From NCBI RefSeq assembly GCF_031755915.1, contig NC_083383.1, forward strand, positions 15,985,001 through 16,049,000: a stretch of DNA of 64,000 nt. The letters run 5' to 3'. Position numbers and translations under genes: made by a program. Positions 1 to 12,506 of the stretch are shown here, in pieces (within the stretch, counting starts at the first letter, position 1; each line of letters begins with the position of its first letter). Below the pieces are notes generated by a model. It worked only from the letters and a program-made list of their open reading frames with translations. It did no database searches and was not told where the DNA came from. The stretch comes from Ziziphus jujuba (lineage: Eukaryota; Streptophyta; Magnoliopsida; Rosales; Rhamnaceae).

Positions 1-618
1 CTCGAATATCATCAGGCAGACATAAGTTAGCTCGGACATCAGACATAAGTCAGCTTAGTTGTCAAACTAGTCAACTTGTTTTCTAATTTGCGTTTGACTT
101 CTTTTTGGGTTTTTATTTATTTATTTACTGGACAAATAAATTTAGGAAAGTTATTATTTTATCATTTTCATTGTAAATTAATTAATTCCTACTTCAAAAT
201 AAGGAAATTAATTAATCCAAATTAGATTAGGAAAGGATGTGAAATTAGGCAATTTCCTAATTGGATTCTATGTTGGTCAAAATTTCCTAATCCTTTTAGG
301 GTTTTATTTTGTTCATTCAAAGCCTATTTAAGGGCTTATTTTCAATGAGAAAGGGGAAGCTTGAATTTTATATAGAAAATTATTTGTGAGATTGAATTCT
401 CTTTGTTCTTTTGAACACCTAAAACACCATTAGTGAATGAGTGTTTTAGTTTGACTTATCAATAGGCTATCCATCACCTATTGTGGCATCTTCATTATAT
501 ACCAAGGTTTCTAATCACAGGTTGGTTAGGGGTCAAGGTGACCATTAAAACGTGAACATAATTAGATCCGGGCTAATATAATACAGGTTTAGGAGCAGGT
601 CGTCCTAGGTTCGTATCA
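1..618 (+). repeat. 5' LTR of the gypsy element (left end outside window)
   Basis: The LTR ends in CA at 618, two bases before the primer-binding site. Its last 38 bases (581-618) match 6728-6765 at the other end of the element with two differences, which fixes the right boundary. A TATTTAA box at about 324-330 inside the LTR, followed by a transcribed-looking leader, is a plausible retrotransposon promoter. The left edge is not visible, so the full LTR is longer than 618 bp. Confidence 0.8.
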
Positions 619-620
619 TT

Positions 621-632
621 TGGTATCAGAGC
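621..632 (+). other. Primer-binding site, initiator tRNA-Met
   Basis: TGGTATCAGAGC is complementary to the 3' end of plant initiator tRNA-Met and is the standard minus-strand primer site of plant LTR retrotransposons. It lies two bases after the LTR end at 618. Confidence 0.93.
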
Positions 633-1750
633 CAAATTTTGTTCAGGTTTGATCTATCTTTATTTGCTTTATTTATTTTTGTGTTATTCTGCAATTTTAG
701 CATTAGGTTAAGGTTGTATCCATATACACGTTCTGCATCTTTAAAAAAAAAAAAAAATTCATTCCTAGTTGAATTAAGATTTCTTAGTTTTATCGTATTT
801 TTGTTTCCTAATTTGTTGGTTGTTTTTCATCATTGTTCTTGTTAATTTTGGTTTTTGTTGATTTTTCTTTCCTATTTTAGTCTTAAATATTTGCATTCAT
901 CTATTCAAAAAAAAAAAAAAAAAAGAGTTTGCGGCAACATTTAAAAAAAAAAAAACTGCACATTTGTGTTTATTTGGAGGTTACTGGTTTGGTGAATTTT
1001 TGGAGTTGGAATTGCAAATTTGTTGTTTATTCTTGCTACTTCAGTTGTGTCTGATATTCAGTGAGTGAAAAAAAAAAAAAAAAAAAAGAAGAAAGCCGAA
1101 TATAAAATATATATATATAGCGGTTTGTTGAAAATTGGTGTTGAAGTTTGTTGCTGGAAATTTTTTGTAACTGCTGCTTTGTTGATTATTTATTCCATAT
1201 TTGGAGTTTCTGGAGAGTTATCTTTGTTAATGGATATTTGAGTTTGAGTGCTAAATTATATGGATTAAAATTAGTTAAAGGATTTGATACAAAACTTGAA
1301 TTACAAGAACAACAACCAACACTTTTCTATATTTTTGTTCTCTTTGATTCTTGTTCGTATTTGAATTTATTTTTCTAGAATTTTATTCTTGAACTCATAA
1401 TCTATTACCACCTGGTCCATTTCTTCAAAATTCCAAAGTTTTCCCATTAATTTGCTTTATTTTGCCTAGAAAAGCCGAAATTAGGTTTTGTTAAATTCTT
1501 TCGGTATTGCCTACCTTTAGCTACTGTTTTATTGATAAGTTTAATTAAAACATACTTGTAATATAATTGCTGTTTTTTGGGTGTTTTAATTAGAACTTTG
1601 AGTTAATTCTTTGAGTGGAAAAAAAAAAAGACAAGAGAGTGTGAGCTTAAAAGAGGGTAAAAGCCGAAACTAGTGTGTAAACACGAGTGTCGAGACCTTG
1701 TTTGAGTGAAACACGTGAGGGAGTGAATATTGTGAGGATTTTTTTTATTT

Positions 1751-3136
1751 TTGCAGTATTTTACTAACATGGCAGATTCTAGAATAAGAAGAGGAGACCC
1801 ACCACTGAGAATTAATGAAGAGGAGTCCGTAGGATTTCATGGTGATCCACAAGCTACCTGGAGTGGTGAGCAAACGGAATTGAAAGCTGTTTTGGAACAA
1901 TTACAGCGGGTGAATGCTCAAGTTGATCACATGAATCAAAGGATGGGAAGGCTAGAAGTTTCCCAAGGAATTCTGAACACATGAAATAGGCAAGAATTCC
2001 ATGAAGGTCTAGGTCGAGGTCGAGGACGAGGAGGCCGTGAAAAACCGAGAGAGGAATTTGAGGAGGAGAATTTCGGTGGAGACTTTGAGAAAGGCATGGA
2101 TGAAACCTTTGTTGCCCAAGAGAGAGCTGGCCATTGAAGGTATAGGAGGGAAGAAATAGATGACAATCTTAGCAATATCAAGATCAACATCCCACCATTC
2201 ATGGGAAAAAGTGATCCCGAGGCATATTTGGAATGGGAAGAAAAGATGGAGATGATATTCGACTGCCATAATTATTCGGAGGGTAAGAAGGTGAAGTTGG
2301 CAGCAATGGAGTTTGGCCATTGTGCACTCCAATGGTGGACAAATGAGCAAGGCACCCGGAGGAGAGTTGGTAATGACTTGATCACAACATGGCGACAAAT
2401 GAAAGGAGCCATGAGAAAGCAGTTTGTGCCATCACATTACCATAGGTTATTGCATCAAAGGCTTCAATCTTTAATGCAAGGAAGTAGGTCCGTGGAGGAT
2501 TATTATAAGGAGATGGAGATGCTCATGATGAGGCTGAATATGAATGAGGATAGGGAGGCAACAATGGCGAGATTTCTTGGTGGTTTGAACCGTAACATTG
2601 CCAACCAGCTTGAATTGCAACAATACTTGGAGTTGGAAGAGATGTTGCATGTAGCCATTAAGCTTGAACACCAATTCAAGAGGAGGAGTGTAGGATCATG
2701 GCTTAGAGGTGCTTCTAGCAGTGGGAGATTCAATTCAAGTGGCTGGAGAAACAATTCAGCTATTGAAATCAAACCAAAATCGAAAGTTGGAGAAGAAAGT
2801 ACCAACCGGTCAAAAAGGGAGGCCAATACTGAATCTGTCCAAGCACTTAGAGGTGAGATAAAATCTTATCCTAAACCTCAAAAATCCAGAGAAATAATTT
2901 ATTTTAAGTGCCAAGGAAGAGGACACATAGCCAGCCAATGCCCAAATAGAAGAATCATGGTATTAAAAGGTGATGGTGAGTTGGAATCTGCAAGTGCAGA
3001 AAGTGAAGCTGAAACCGAACAAGAGGAGGAATGCAATGATGATGAAGCCGAACCAGTAGACACATCTAATGCCGAGTTGATCTTGGTTCAAGTAGAGTAC
3101 TTGCTGTTTACAAAGATGAAGAGCAGATACAAATAG
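1751..3136 (+). pseudogene. gag pseudogene of the gypsy element
   Basis: A single reading frame from an ATG at 1779 (MADSRIRRGD; the open frame reaches back to 1751) encodes Gag but is cut by TGA at 1982 and TGA at 2135. The larger open part starts at 2201 and carries the retrotransposon Gag fold region (YLEWEEKM, KVKLAAMEF, LQWW) followed by a basic linker and a zinc knuckle near 2910. The knuckle reads YFKCQGRGHIASQC, so the first Cys of the CX2CX4HX4C motif is replaced by Tyr. The acidic C-terminus loses frame at about 3090; the expected continuation into protease (KDEEQIQIE) is in another frame. Structural protein in life, non-functional here. Confidence 0.88.
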
Positions 3137-6100
3137 AAAACATCTTCCACACTCGCTGTGAAATACAAGGTAAGATTTATAGCATGATTATAGATAGTGA
3201 GAGTTGTACAACGTGATAAGTAATCTTGTAGTTGATAAATTAGGCTTAAAAACAAGTAAACATCCAGAACCCTATAGGTTACAATGGTTAATGATAGTGG
3301 TGAGATGAGGGTGAATAAGCAAGCCAAAGTTAAATTTAATATAGGTAGGTATGAGGATGTTGTCTTGTGTGACATTGTACCAATGCATGCCGGAAATATT
3401 TTACTAGGTAGACAATGGCAATTTGACAAAGATGCTGCTCATTTTGGTCGAGAAAATAATGTTGTTTTTAGGTTTAAAGGAAAGAAAATCAAGCTGGAGC
3501 CATTGACTCCCCAGGAGGTCTACAAAGATCAACTACAAATGCAACAAAGGAGGGAGGCCAAAAAACTCAAGGAGAAAACAAGTATGGCACCAACGGCTTC
3601 ACCATCTTTTCAAGAAGGTGAGATTGAGGTTGCTAATCAAGGTAAGCTTTCTAAAACCCAAATCGAGTGGAAAAACCAAGAGAAAGCCAAGAGGGGGGTG
3701 AGAAAAGAGAGTAAACCCGAGAGCACCAACAATCTGGAAATTCCTGCCAATGAGAGCCAAACCGAGGGAAGAAAAAGAAAAGAAAGAAAAGAGAGGAAAA
3801 ACCAGAATTTTTATTTGAGTTTTGGGGATATTAATAAGGTTATTGAATGTACGAAACCCTTACTGGTCATGATATATAAAGAAAACTATTTTAATGATCA
3901 AACTAACTTTGAAGAACTTGAATTGCCAAGTTCAATGATTTCTCTTTTGAAGGAATTTGGAGATGTTTTTCCGAATGAGATTCCAAGTGGACTACCACCT
4001 ATTCGAGGGATAGAACATCAAATTGACTTTGTCCCAGGGGCTTCCCTATCAAATAAACCAACATATAGAACCAATCCCGAAGAAACAAAGGAGCTGCAAA
4101 AACAGGTAAGTAATTTGCTTGATAAATGATACATTTGTGAGAATTTAAGGCCATGAGCTGTCCCTATTTTGTTGGTACCTAAAAAGGATGGTTCTTGGAG
4201 GATGTGTGTTGATTGTAGGCCTATAAATAACATCACCATTAAATATAGACATCCCATTCCTAGATTAGATGATATGCTTGATGAGTTGCATGGTGCTTGC
4301 ATGTTTACTAAAAATGATCTTAGGAATGGCTATCATCAAATTAGAATGAAAGAAGGTGATGAATGGAAAACCACATTTAAAACTAAATATGGGCTGTATG
4401 AATGGTTAGTTATGCCTTTTGGATTATCTAATGCACCTAGTACTTTCATGAGGCTTATGAATCATGTGATGCATCCATTTATTGGTAAATTTGTGGTTGT
4501 TTATTTTGATGAAATTTTGGTGTATAGCCGAAACTTGGATGAGCATGTGGATCAACTTAGGCAAGTTTTGCAAGTTCTTAGAAAGGAAAGATTGTTTGCT
4601 AACATGAACAAGTGTGATTTTTGCAAAGATGAGCTTGTTTTTCTAGGATTTGTAATAAGTGCTACAGGAATCAAAGTGGATCAAGCTAAAGTGCAAGCAA
4701 TCAAAAAGTGACCGGTTCCTACAACAAGCACCTAAATGAGGAGTTTCCATGGCTTAGCAAGTTTTTATAGAAGATTTGTCAAGGATTTTAGCACCATAGC
4801 CGCACCTTTGAATGAAGTTGTCAAGAAGAATGTTGGCTTTAAATGGGAGGAAGTACAAGAAAAATCTTTTAATTTGTTGAAAGAAAAATTGTGTAATGCA
4901 CCTTTATTAGTTTTGCCAAATTTTTCTAAGTCTTTTGAAATTGAATGTGATGCTTCGGGTGTAGGTATTGGAGCTGTCTTAATGAAAGAAGGAAGACCCA
5001 TAGCCTACTTTAGTGAAAAATTAAATGGAGCTACATTAAACTACCCGACATACGATAAGGAGATGTATGCTTTGGTGAAGGCTTTGGAGACGTGGCAGCA
5101 TTATCTCATGCCAAAGGAGTTTGTGATTCATACGGATCATGAGTCTTTAAAGCATATTAAGGGTCAAGAAAAGTTCAACTGAAGGCATGCCAAGTGGATT
5201 GAATTTATTGAACCTTTTCCATATGTGATCCGCTACAAAAAAGGTAAGGAAAATGTGGTTGCCGATGCATTATCGCGAAGGTATGTACTCTTTTCTACCT
5301 TAGATGCTCGATTGCTTGGATTTGAACAATTGAAAGAACTTTATGAGCATGATAGTGACTTTGGAGAAATTTTTAAAACCTGTTTGAAACATGGATTTAA
5401 TAAATTTTACATATTTGAGGGGTATTTGTTTAAGGAAAGCAAACTTTGTGTGCCTAATTGCAGCATTAGGGAATTATTGGTTCGGGAAGGACATGGGGGT
5501 GGTTTAATGGGTCATTTTGGTGTCTTTAAAACTTTATCCTTGCTGCAAGAACATTTTTATTGGCATAACATGAGGAGAGATGTTGAGAGAATTTGTGAAA
5601 GATGTTTGAAGTGCCGAAAAACAAAATCAATATTGAAGCCACATGGATTGTACAAGCCTTTATCGATTCCTACCTATCTTTGGGTAGATTTGTCTATGGA
5701 TTTTATTCTTGGTTTGCCTAGGTCAAGGACAGGTAAGAATTCAATATTTGTTGTAGTAGATAGGTTTTCTAAGATGACATATTTTATTGCATGTAATAAA
5801 ACTGATGATGCATCCAATGTTGCTAATTTATTTTTCAAGGAAATTGTGAGATTGCATGGAATGCCAAGAACTATTGTTTTGGATAGGGATGCTAAGTTCT
5901 TAAGTTATTTTTGGAAAACTTTGTGGACTAAGTTAGGTACTAAGCTTTTATTTTCAACTACTTGTCATCCACAAACTGATGAACAAACCGAAATAGTAAA
6001 TAGAACTTTGTCTGCATTGTTGAGAGCATTAATTAGTCGAAATTTGAGAACTTGGGAGGATTGTTTGCCACATGTTGAATTTGCTTATAATAGATCTTTG

Positions 6101-6697
6101 TATTCAGCAACTAAATTTACTCCTTTTGAAATTATTTATGGTTTTAATCCTTTGACTCCATCAGATCTAACACTTTTACCTTTAAGTGAACGTGCTAATC
6201 TAGATGGGAAATAAAAAGCTGATTTTGTTAAGCAGATTCATGAAAAAACTAAGGCAAATATTGAGAGGAGGACCGAGCAATATGCAAGGAATGCTAACCA
6301 AAGCCGAAAACAGGTTGTTTTTGAACCTGGGGATTGGGTTTGGTTACATTTGAGGAAGGAGAGGTTTCCTGAACAGCAGAAATCAAAATTGATGCCGAGA
6401 GGGGATGGACCTTTTCAAGTTTTGGAGCGGATAAATGACAATGCTTACAAACTTGATTTACCAGGTGAGTATAATGTTAGTGCTACATTCAATGTTGCTA
6501 ATTTGTCTCCTTTTCCTGCAGGTAATGATTTTGATTTGAGAGCAAATCCTTTTCAAGAGGAGGGGAATGATGCGAATCTGCCCATGCTCGCACAACCGAC
6601 AACTCACTGGGGTACTAATCCGATACGGATGAAGATTGGACCGATCACTAGGGCTCAAGCTAAGAGGTTTAAGGACAACCTCGCTGTCTTTATCTAG
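3091..6697 (+). pseudogene. pol pseudogene of the gypsy element (PR-RT-RH-IN-C-terminal domain)
   Basis: Protease: the catalytic D-S-G at 3193-3201 reads D-S-E and is followed by TGA-TAA at 3214. From 3284 to 6697 all domains share one frame, broken by stops at 4127, about 4155, 4709, about 4733, 5180 and 6212. Reverse transcriptase (4169-4711) has [17 protein letters not shown] and a damaged active site, YFDE instead of YFDD at 4502-4513. RNase H (4736-5182) has [14 protein letters not shown] and HTDHESLK. Integrase (5225-6214) has an HHCC zinc region and the three acidic residues in DLSMDF, LDRDAKF and the TEIVNRT region. The tail from 6350 has DLPGEYNVSATFNVANLSPF. Several stops look like single substitutions of conserved Trp, Arg, Glu or Lys codons. 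Dead copy. Confidence 0.93.
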
Positions 6698-6713
6698 AAA
6701 GTAATTCATTCTC

Positions 6714-6765
6714 AAAAGGGCTTGTCCATACGGGTTTAGGAGCAGGTCGTCCTAGGTTCATATCA
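6714..6765 (+). repeat. Weak polypurine tract and drastically shortened 3' LTR remnant
   Basis: A short purine run (AAAAGGG, 6714-6720) precedes TG at 6723, a possible LTR start. Bases 6728-6765 match the last 38 bases of the 5' LTR, ending in ATATCA. The middle of the LTR, more than 570 bp, is absent and unrelated flanking DNA begins at 6766. This is best read as an internal deletion of the 3' LTR that kept both edges; the left edge cannot be checked because the 5' LTR start is outside the window. Confidence 0.7.
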
Positions 6766-9700
6766 TAAACTTGTAGAAGTCTTATTTCTTGGTATATGCA
6801 TGCTTGATCATTACAAAAGTAGAAAATAACCTTAATGAATCCAAAATTAACTAAAAACTTATTTAGTAGGTTGAAAATGAACAAAAAGTGCAGCGGAAGT
6901 ACAAATCTAGAAACTTTAAAAACAAGATATTATGAAAGCATAAACTAATGGAAAGTGAAAATATTAAGGAATTGCAACATGGCTTTAAAAATTCAGTGTA
7001 ATCGTTGATAAAACCATGGCATTGCTACGTTTTACTCCAAATTCTCCTTAAAAAGTCGAAAATCTCCATAAAATGTATGTAATTGTAGCATGGAGTTAAT
7101 TGCATTAATTGGCAACAACTAGAAAGCTACATAGAACAGAATTGCTAAACTAGTAGTATTTGTTAAGCATAAAACCTCAAAGTCAACCTATGAAACTAAG
7201 TTTTCTTAATAGAAACTGTCTCAATTTCTATAAGGTCAACTATATATGCTCTTTACTCCACATCTTTATAGAGGGAGAAGGACTGTTGCACTGCTTACAA
7301 TGTTGGAAAAATTGCAGGTATAGACTCATTCACAGACTGTAGTATGAGGATCATTGGAACCTGAGGTGGGCGAGAAACCTAGATTGATGCCAAGAGCCTT
7401 CTCGCAGGTAGTTTCTCTATCATTGTAAATACGCTTCGGATCGAGTAGACCAACGACAATCTACCTGGGTTCAGACCCTGAATGCCTTTGCTTAACTGGT
7501 TTTTAAATACACACCACCACCACCACCACCACCACCACCACCACTAAGCTCAAATTCTTCCAGCAGACCAACAAAGTCTCAAATTCTTATGAAAGAGGAA
7601 AGAACCTCAAAGCAATGTGAGCATGCATAATGTGGGGAAAATTTCATACAATTTTTTTTGTTGCACAAATGCGTGGGAAGAAGAAGGATGGTGAGGTTAA
7701 GTTGTTTGAAGAAAAATGGTGTTCTGGGGGTGATGTTTGCACTGTGAGATGGAGGAAGGATTTGGGAGGGTGAATTTGGGTTGGTTTAGTCTTTAAGTTA
7801 AGCGCAAAGTTTTGGACATAAAACAACATAGTGAATTTTTTTTTTTTTGGGGTAAATGTTGATGATTGATGAGTTAACATAGAAATTATCATTGATAATT
7901 TTCCGTCCTTTGTCACAACTGGATTCAAAAAATTGCATGAAAAAATGCGGCAAAAAACTTTTGAGGTCTTCTCTATCAAAAAACCATGTGATAACACGAG
8001 CGTTGTCCCTGAATGTATGGTGGAAACATGCTACCTTGATGAGGACAATCATTGTCACTGAAAGATGCATGATAATGTGACAATGCCTATTGATGTCATA
8101 GTTGATGGAAATCCAGTGACAATTGTTTCAGCGTCAACCCGAAATTTGTGAGTGTTCTTGGTTTTTGTGGTGTAATTTTTTTTTTTTTTTTTTGCGTTTT
8201 TATTTTTATTTTTTTATTTTTTTTATGATTTAGAATCACGCTGGATCCATAAAGGATGTAACTTCTTTACCCTATGTTGTTTGTTTGAAAATATATTACA
8301 ATAACATATTGGTGTTTTTGTTAATCTAGCTTTCTTGTGTAGTTCTTTATTTCCTTTTCAAAACAAACTGTTTATCTGTTTCAAAATTTAGAAGATACTA
8401 AGCAATTTACGTCATGGTTCGTAAATTTAATATTAGTAGTTGAAAGAAAACTAATACTAATAACATAAACAAGAAATAATTAACATTAATATTTAAGTGC
8501 TTTGCATTGGAGTGCAAATAGACAACACTAACCGGAAACCACATAACACCGTTCAATTCTACCAGTGACGGTTACCCATGTGATTTATTGCTATGAAGGT
8601 TGTTAATTGCCCATATTAAATTATATTTAAATTTTTTGAACCAAAAATTTAACATAAAAAAGAAATATTTTTGAAAAATCAATTAAATTGCCACATATAT
8701 ATATATATATATATATATATGATTTTCACTCCTGATGGTCAGTAATAGTGAATATAACATTTTTCTTTTTAAAAATACATATGGCAAACCAATAGTTATG
8801 TATTGGCCTGAGAGGGCATAGTCCCCCAAGCTTTTGAAATATTTTTATTTAATGTATATATTTTAAATTTTTTTAAAAAAAAAATTAGCTAATATTTTTA
8901 AAATGGATATTTAGCCCCTAAATAAGGCGAACCAAAGAAAATAAATAAGGTAAGGGAGTTATTTAATAAGTTAGTAATTTTTTATTAGATAATTTAGTGT
9001 TTTTGATGAAAATTTGTTAGTAATCAAAAGATTAGATGGAAAATGCTTGTAATTTTGTTAGATTCTCTCTCTTTCTCTCTCTCTTTCTCTCTTTTTTTCT
9101 CTCTCTATATATATATGAATATGTATATAGAGATCGTCTATGGTACGGACATTCACATTTTGTTATGGTGCGGACTTCCTCTAAAATAATGGTTTTTGAA
9201 AAAACCGTCATCAATACTATATATAAAGATGAATGGCTTTTTCAAAATTCATCTTTGAGGATATCTACACTATAACAAGATATAGACGTCTGTACTATAG
9301 AATTTCATTATGGGTATATATATATATACATAAATATAGTTTCTAGAAAATTTTATATTCTTTAATTATCAATTAGAAAATAATATATAATGACAAATAT
9401 ATTTGGAAACAAAACTAATCAAAATATTGAAAATAAAAAGACCATAAAATTATTTTAGAAAATTTCAATTAACATTTTTCTTTTGTATCACTAATGTATC
9501 ATTTTTTTTTTTTTGAATCCTAAAGTTTTTATTTAATCTCCATATAAAATTGTATATTTTCTGTGGATATATAATTATATATATGAGTTAAAATAATTTT
9601 ATTCAATATATATTTATTTTAAGAAAATAATGTTGCCCCCAAAAATTATTTTCTGGGCTCCGCGTGCAAGGATGAAGATGACTAAAACCAAAGCTTTATA

Positions 9701-9817
9701 AACCCCATGAGAATCTTCTTGTCTCTCATCCAATTGCAAGATAGAACCATGAGAAGGAGGTAGCCAACCGGCAAGGGCTCTTGACAAGAAAGCATCACAG
9801 TTTTTATCTCTCTTTCT

Positions 9818-9848
<31 letters not shown>

Positions 9849-10053
9849 AATCTTAGAATAAATAAATATAATACTACTTTTTTAAAAAAGTAGAACTGAC
9901 ATTGCCTTCTAATGGGGGTAATCAACTTATAAGCTACATTAATCACTTTTTTCTTTCCTACTTCTAAGTTTTTACATTGAATTCAACATCATTGTTTCAA
10001 AACATAATGGTTTTGTTACGACTTGTTCTTGAAGAAATCTTTTTTTTTTTTTT
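6766..10053. other. Intergenic, no convincing gene
   Basis: AT-rich DNA with poly(T) runs, an AT microsatellite at 8695-8720, a CT-rich tract at 9063-9107 and an AT run near 9318. Short open frames here lack recognisable motifs, codon bias or splice context. The stretch 7680-8150 is slightly richer in GC and may be an old gene fragment, but I could not assign it. Confidence 0.6.
7513..7544. repeat. (ACC)n microsatellite
   Basis: About ten uninterrupted ACC units in non-coding DNA. Confidence 0.95.
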
Positions 10054-10433
10054 GGTTAATTGTATTTTAATATCTCTAACTTTTATAATTTTACGATTTA
10101 GATTTTCAATTTTTAGAAATAGCAATATTTTACACCATCAATTTTTAAATTAATTTATTACAAATTCATAGAATCCTCAATTTGATTAAACAAACTGGTA
10201 ACAATTTTGTCTATGTGGGAACTTTCTTTTCAATGATCAACACTTTAATTTTTTTACTCATAGACTCTTGATATAAGTTTTTGGACCAAATTGTTACCAT
10301 TTTGTGTATTTAGATTGGAGATTTGATTAATTTACAACAAATTAAAAAGTTGAGAATTTAAATTACTACTTTTAAAAGTTTAGAATTTAAATTGCAAAAC
10401 TCTTCAAATCAAGATAGAAAGTGCAATTAATCA
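10054..10433. mobile_element. Foldback/MITE-like element 1
   Basis: The left arm, starting GGTTAATTGTATTTT, aligns with the reverse complement of the right arm, starting GATTAATTGCACTTT, over roughly 150 bp with moderate divergence. Both arms end in the shared string TGGTAACAATTT before a short central spacer. There is no coding capacity. Long terminal inverted repeats with no gene fit a non-autonomous DNA transposon or foldback element. Poly(T) flanks both ends and hides any target duplication. Confidence 0.65.
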
Positions 10434-10441
10434 TTTTTTTT

Positions 10442-10805
10442 TTAAGTTTTATTTACACTCCTTCAATTTTGGCATTATTTCATTTAGACCCTACGTTTTT
10501 TTAAATTATCATTTATCTATTTTGGATTCTTAAATTATCAAAATAAATTATTTATCAAATTTTATGAATCAATTATCACAGTTAAAGATTAAAATTGTAT
10601 TTTATAATATTATTTTATCATAAAACACAAACTTTTTTTTTTTACATTTGACTATTAAAATTAACAGGTAAAAATTGAAAAATGGATCTGTTTTAATATA
10701 TATATATATATATATAATTAAATGGAGATTAATAATAATTTTTAAAAAGTATAAAGTTTAAATGAAATAATAGCAAATCTAAAAAAGTATAAATAAAAAT
10801 TTACT
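10442..10805. mobile_element. Foldback/MITE-like element 2
   Basis: The left arm (AAGTTTTATTTACACTCC, then GGCATTATTTCATTTAGACC) matches the reverse complement of the right arm (AAATTTTTATTTATACTTTT, then GCTATTATTTCATTTAAAC). The spacer is very AT-rich and contains an AT microsatellite near 10697-10716. It directly abuts foldback element 1 but the arm sequences differ, so this is a separate family or a very diverged relative. Confidence 0.6.
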
Positions 10806-12400
10806 TTTTTTCCCAGATAAGTTAAGAGGAACAAAAAAAAAAAAAATCTGCCTGAGCTCTTTATCCTTATAAAATTGTCCAGTACTCATTTGGCATGCAA
10901 AAGTACGCTATTTTAAGACTTAAGTTGATTTATCCTTTACAAAATAAATAAATAAAAGCTTAAGTTGATTAATGTGAACTAAAAATAGTCCAAATCTAGT
11001 ACTCTTTCTTCAAAGTGGCAGTTCAAATTAGCGTGATTAATTGGTAACAAATGATTTTAATTGTGTTGCTCTTTAAAAATATATATATATATATATATAT
11101 TATGCTAGATGTAGACCTTGAAATCGACCTCCAAAACTAGAATCCCAATATCAAAAACCAGGCCCGACAGTAAACATCAACAGCATGTGATCCGAAATGC
11201 AATTCGGACCTAAAATTGCTTCGAATAATTGAAAGAATATCGCAACCCTTGACAGATTACAAGACAGGGAAACACCAAAAAAGTGGTTCTTATTTGTCAG
11301 GACCCTCTAGCTGGAAACCATTACTGATGTAGCCACCCAAAAAAAAAAAAAAAAAAAAGGTTTTATTCTAGTCACGTTACAAAGATTGCTGTGGGCAGAA
11401 ACCTCCTTGGCCTTTTGGGTATTTGGCTATACACATTACTTGTTTATATATATATATTTATATATGTCGCTATTGATTGTTTTTTTAATCATGTTACAAT
11501 AAATTTTACTCTATAAAGGAAGAGGAATGTTTTTTGAACCCACAATGAGGGATTTTATTTATTTATTTATTTTTTTGGTAAAACACAATGAGGGATTTAT
11601 TAGTAGAACAATTTTACTAGTCATATATATATAGTCTGTTTTCATTGTAAATGACCATATTTTATTAAAAAGTAGAGATAGTTTTGGTAAACGGTTATAA
11701 AAAAAATTGTAATTTAAAATAACATCTGCATTGGAAATTTTTTATATATTGCAAATTCAAATTATGTTTTTAATATCAAAATTAGCATAAGGATTTATTT
11801 TTTCAACCTTTAAATCACATTAAAATATAAGATTTAAAATTATATGTATTAATTTGAATTTTAATATATTATTAAATTTATATTTATTATTTTTAAATTT
11901 TAAATTCTAATATTTGATATGATCTAAAAATTAATAAAAAAAAGACCGAATATTAATATTATCAAATCATTTTTATACGAATCTAACTATTTATATATAT
12001 ATATATATATCCCTATTTACATTGCAATTTGCTTTTATTTCACCCAATTTTCTTATTTTCCTTCAAATATCTCATAGAAACAAAAAAATTGGCCCTTACT
12101 TAGATTACCCTCAAATTTCTTCATGAGGTTGAAATTGTATTTGGAATCATAATAAATATTGGCCTTTACTACTTTTGTTTTCACTTTGAAGGAACCACAA
12201 AAAAAGATTATAAAATCAAGGATGATAAATTTCTAATGTCCTCTTGTACAAGAACAATAAATTATTTCACGGTAATAATACTAATATATACAAATAGACA
12301 AAAAAGATATCTTTTATCACAAACTTACGAAAATTCCAACTGTTAAGAGTATCATCCCTTTACTCGCTCTTCCACTCAAACCAGCTTCCATCATCAACCT
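10806..12400. other. Intergenic and upstream region of the DC2.15-like gene
   Basis: AT-rich, with AT microsatellites at 11080-11100 and 11993-12010 and a poly(A) run at 11338-11358. A weak inverted repeat is visible between about 11808 and 11935. No gene was recognised. The last few hundred bases are presumably promoter. Confidence 0.5.
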
Positions 12401-12410
12401 CACAAATTCC

Positions 12411-12420
12411 CTTTATAAAG
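12411..12420 (+). promoter_or_regulatory. TATA box of the DC2.15-like gene
   Basis: CTTTATAAAG lies 87-96 bases before the ATG at 12507. That predicts transcription starting near 12445 and a leader of about 60 bases, typical for this small-gene family. Confidence 0.65.
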
Positions 12421-12506
12421 GCCACCCATTCTCTCCCATAAGGCACAAATCCCCTTAAACAAAAAGCCATTTATACGCCCAAAGATTCTTCAATTGCTCA
12501 TTAGCC

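Larger units (their letters stand above)
1..6765 (+). mobile_element. Degenerate Ty3/gypsy LTR retrotransposon, chromovirus-like
   Basis: This is a plant Ty3/gypsy element in the order LTR, primer-binding site, gag, protease, reverse transcriptase, RNase H, integrase, C-terminal tail, LTR remnant. That order (RT before integrase) defines the gypsy group. The 5' LTR begins upstream of the window, so only one target-site flank could be examined and no duplication can be confirmed. The coding region is a pseudogene with multiple stops and at least two frameshifts. The gag start (GxSDPEAYLEWE-type motif) and the integrase C-terminus (VSATFNVANLSPF, then GPITRAQAKRFK) resemble the CRM-like branch of chromoviruses, but the clade is a suggestion from memory of the family. 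The element cannot move by itself. Confidence 0.93.

Noticed and set aside
293..300. Telomere-like TTTAGGG
   Set aside because: Only isolated single copies, as expected by chance.
7440..7500. Possible tRNA T-arm (GGTTCAGACCC)
   Set aside because: The flanking bases do not form a five-base T stem and no D or anticodon arm can be placed upstream.
7511..7545. Possible CRISPR-like or satellite array
   Set aside because: Simple ACC microsatellite with no spacers; CRISPR is not expected in a plant nuclear genome.
9614..9790. Possible 3' exon on the minus strand (LSRALAGWLPPSHG)
   Set aside because: No splice partner, no recognised family and no supporting codon pattern.
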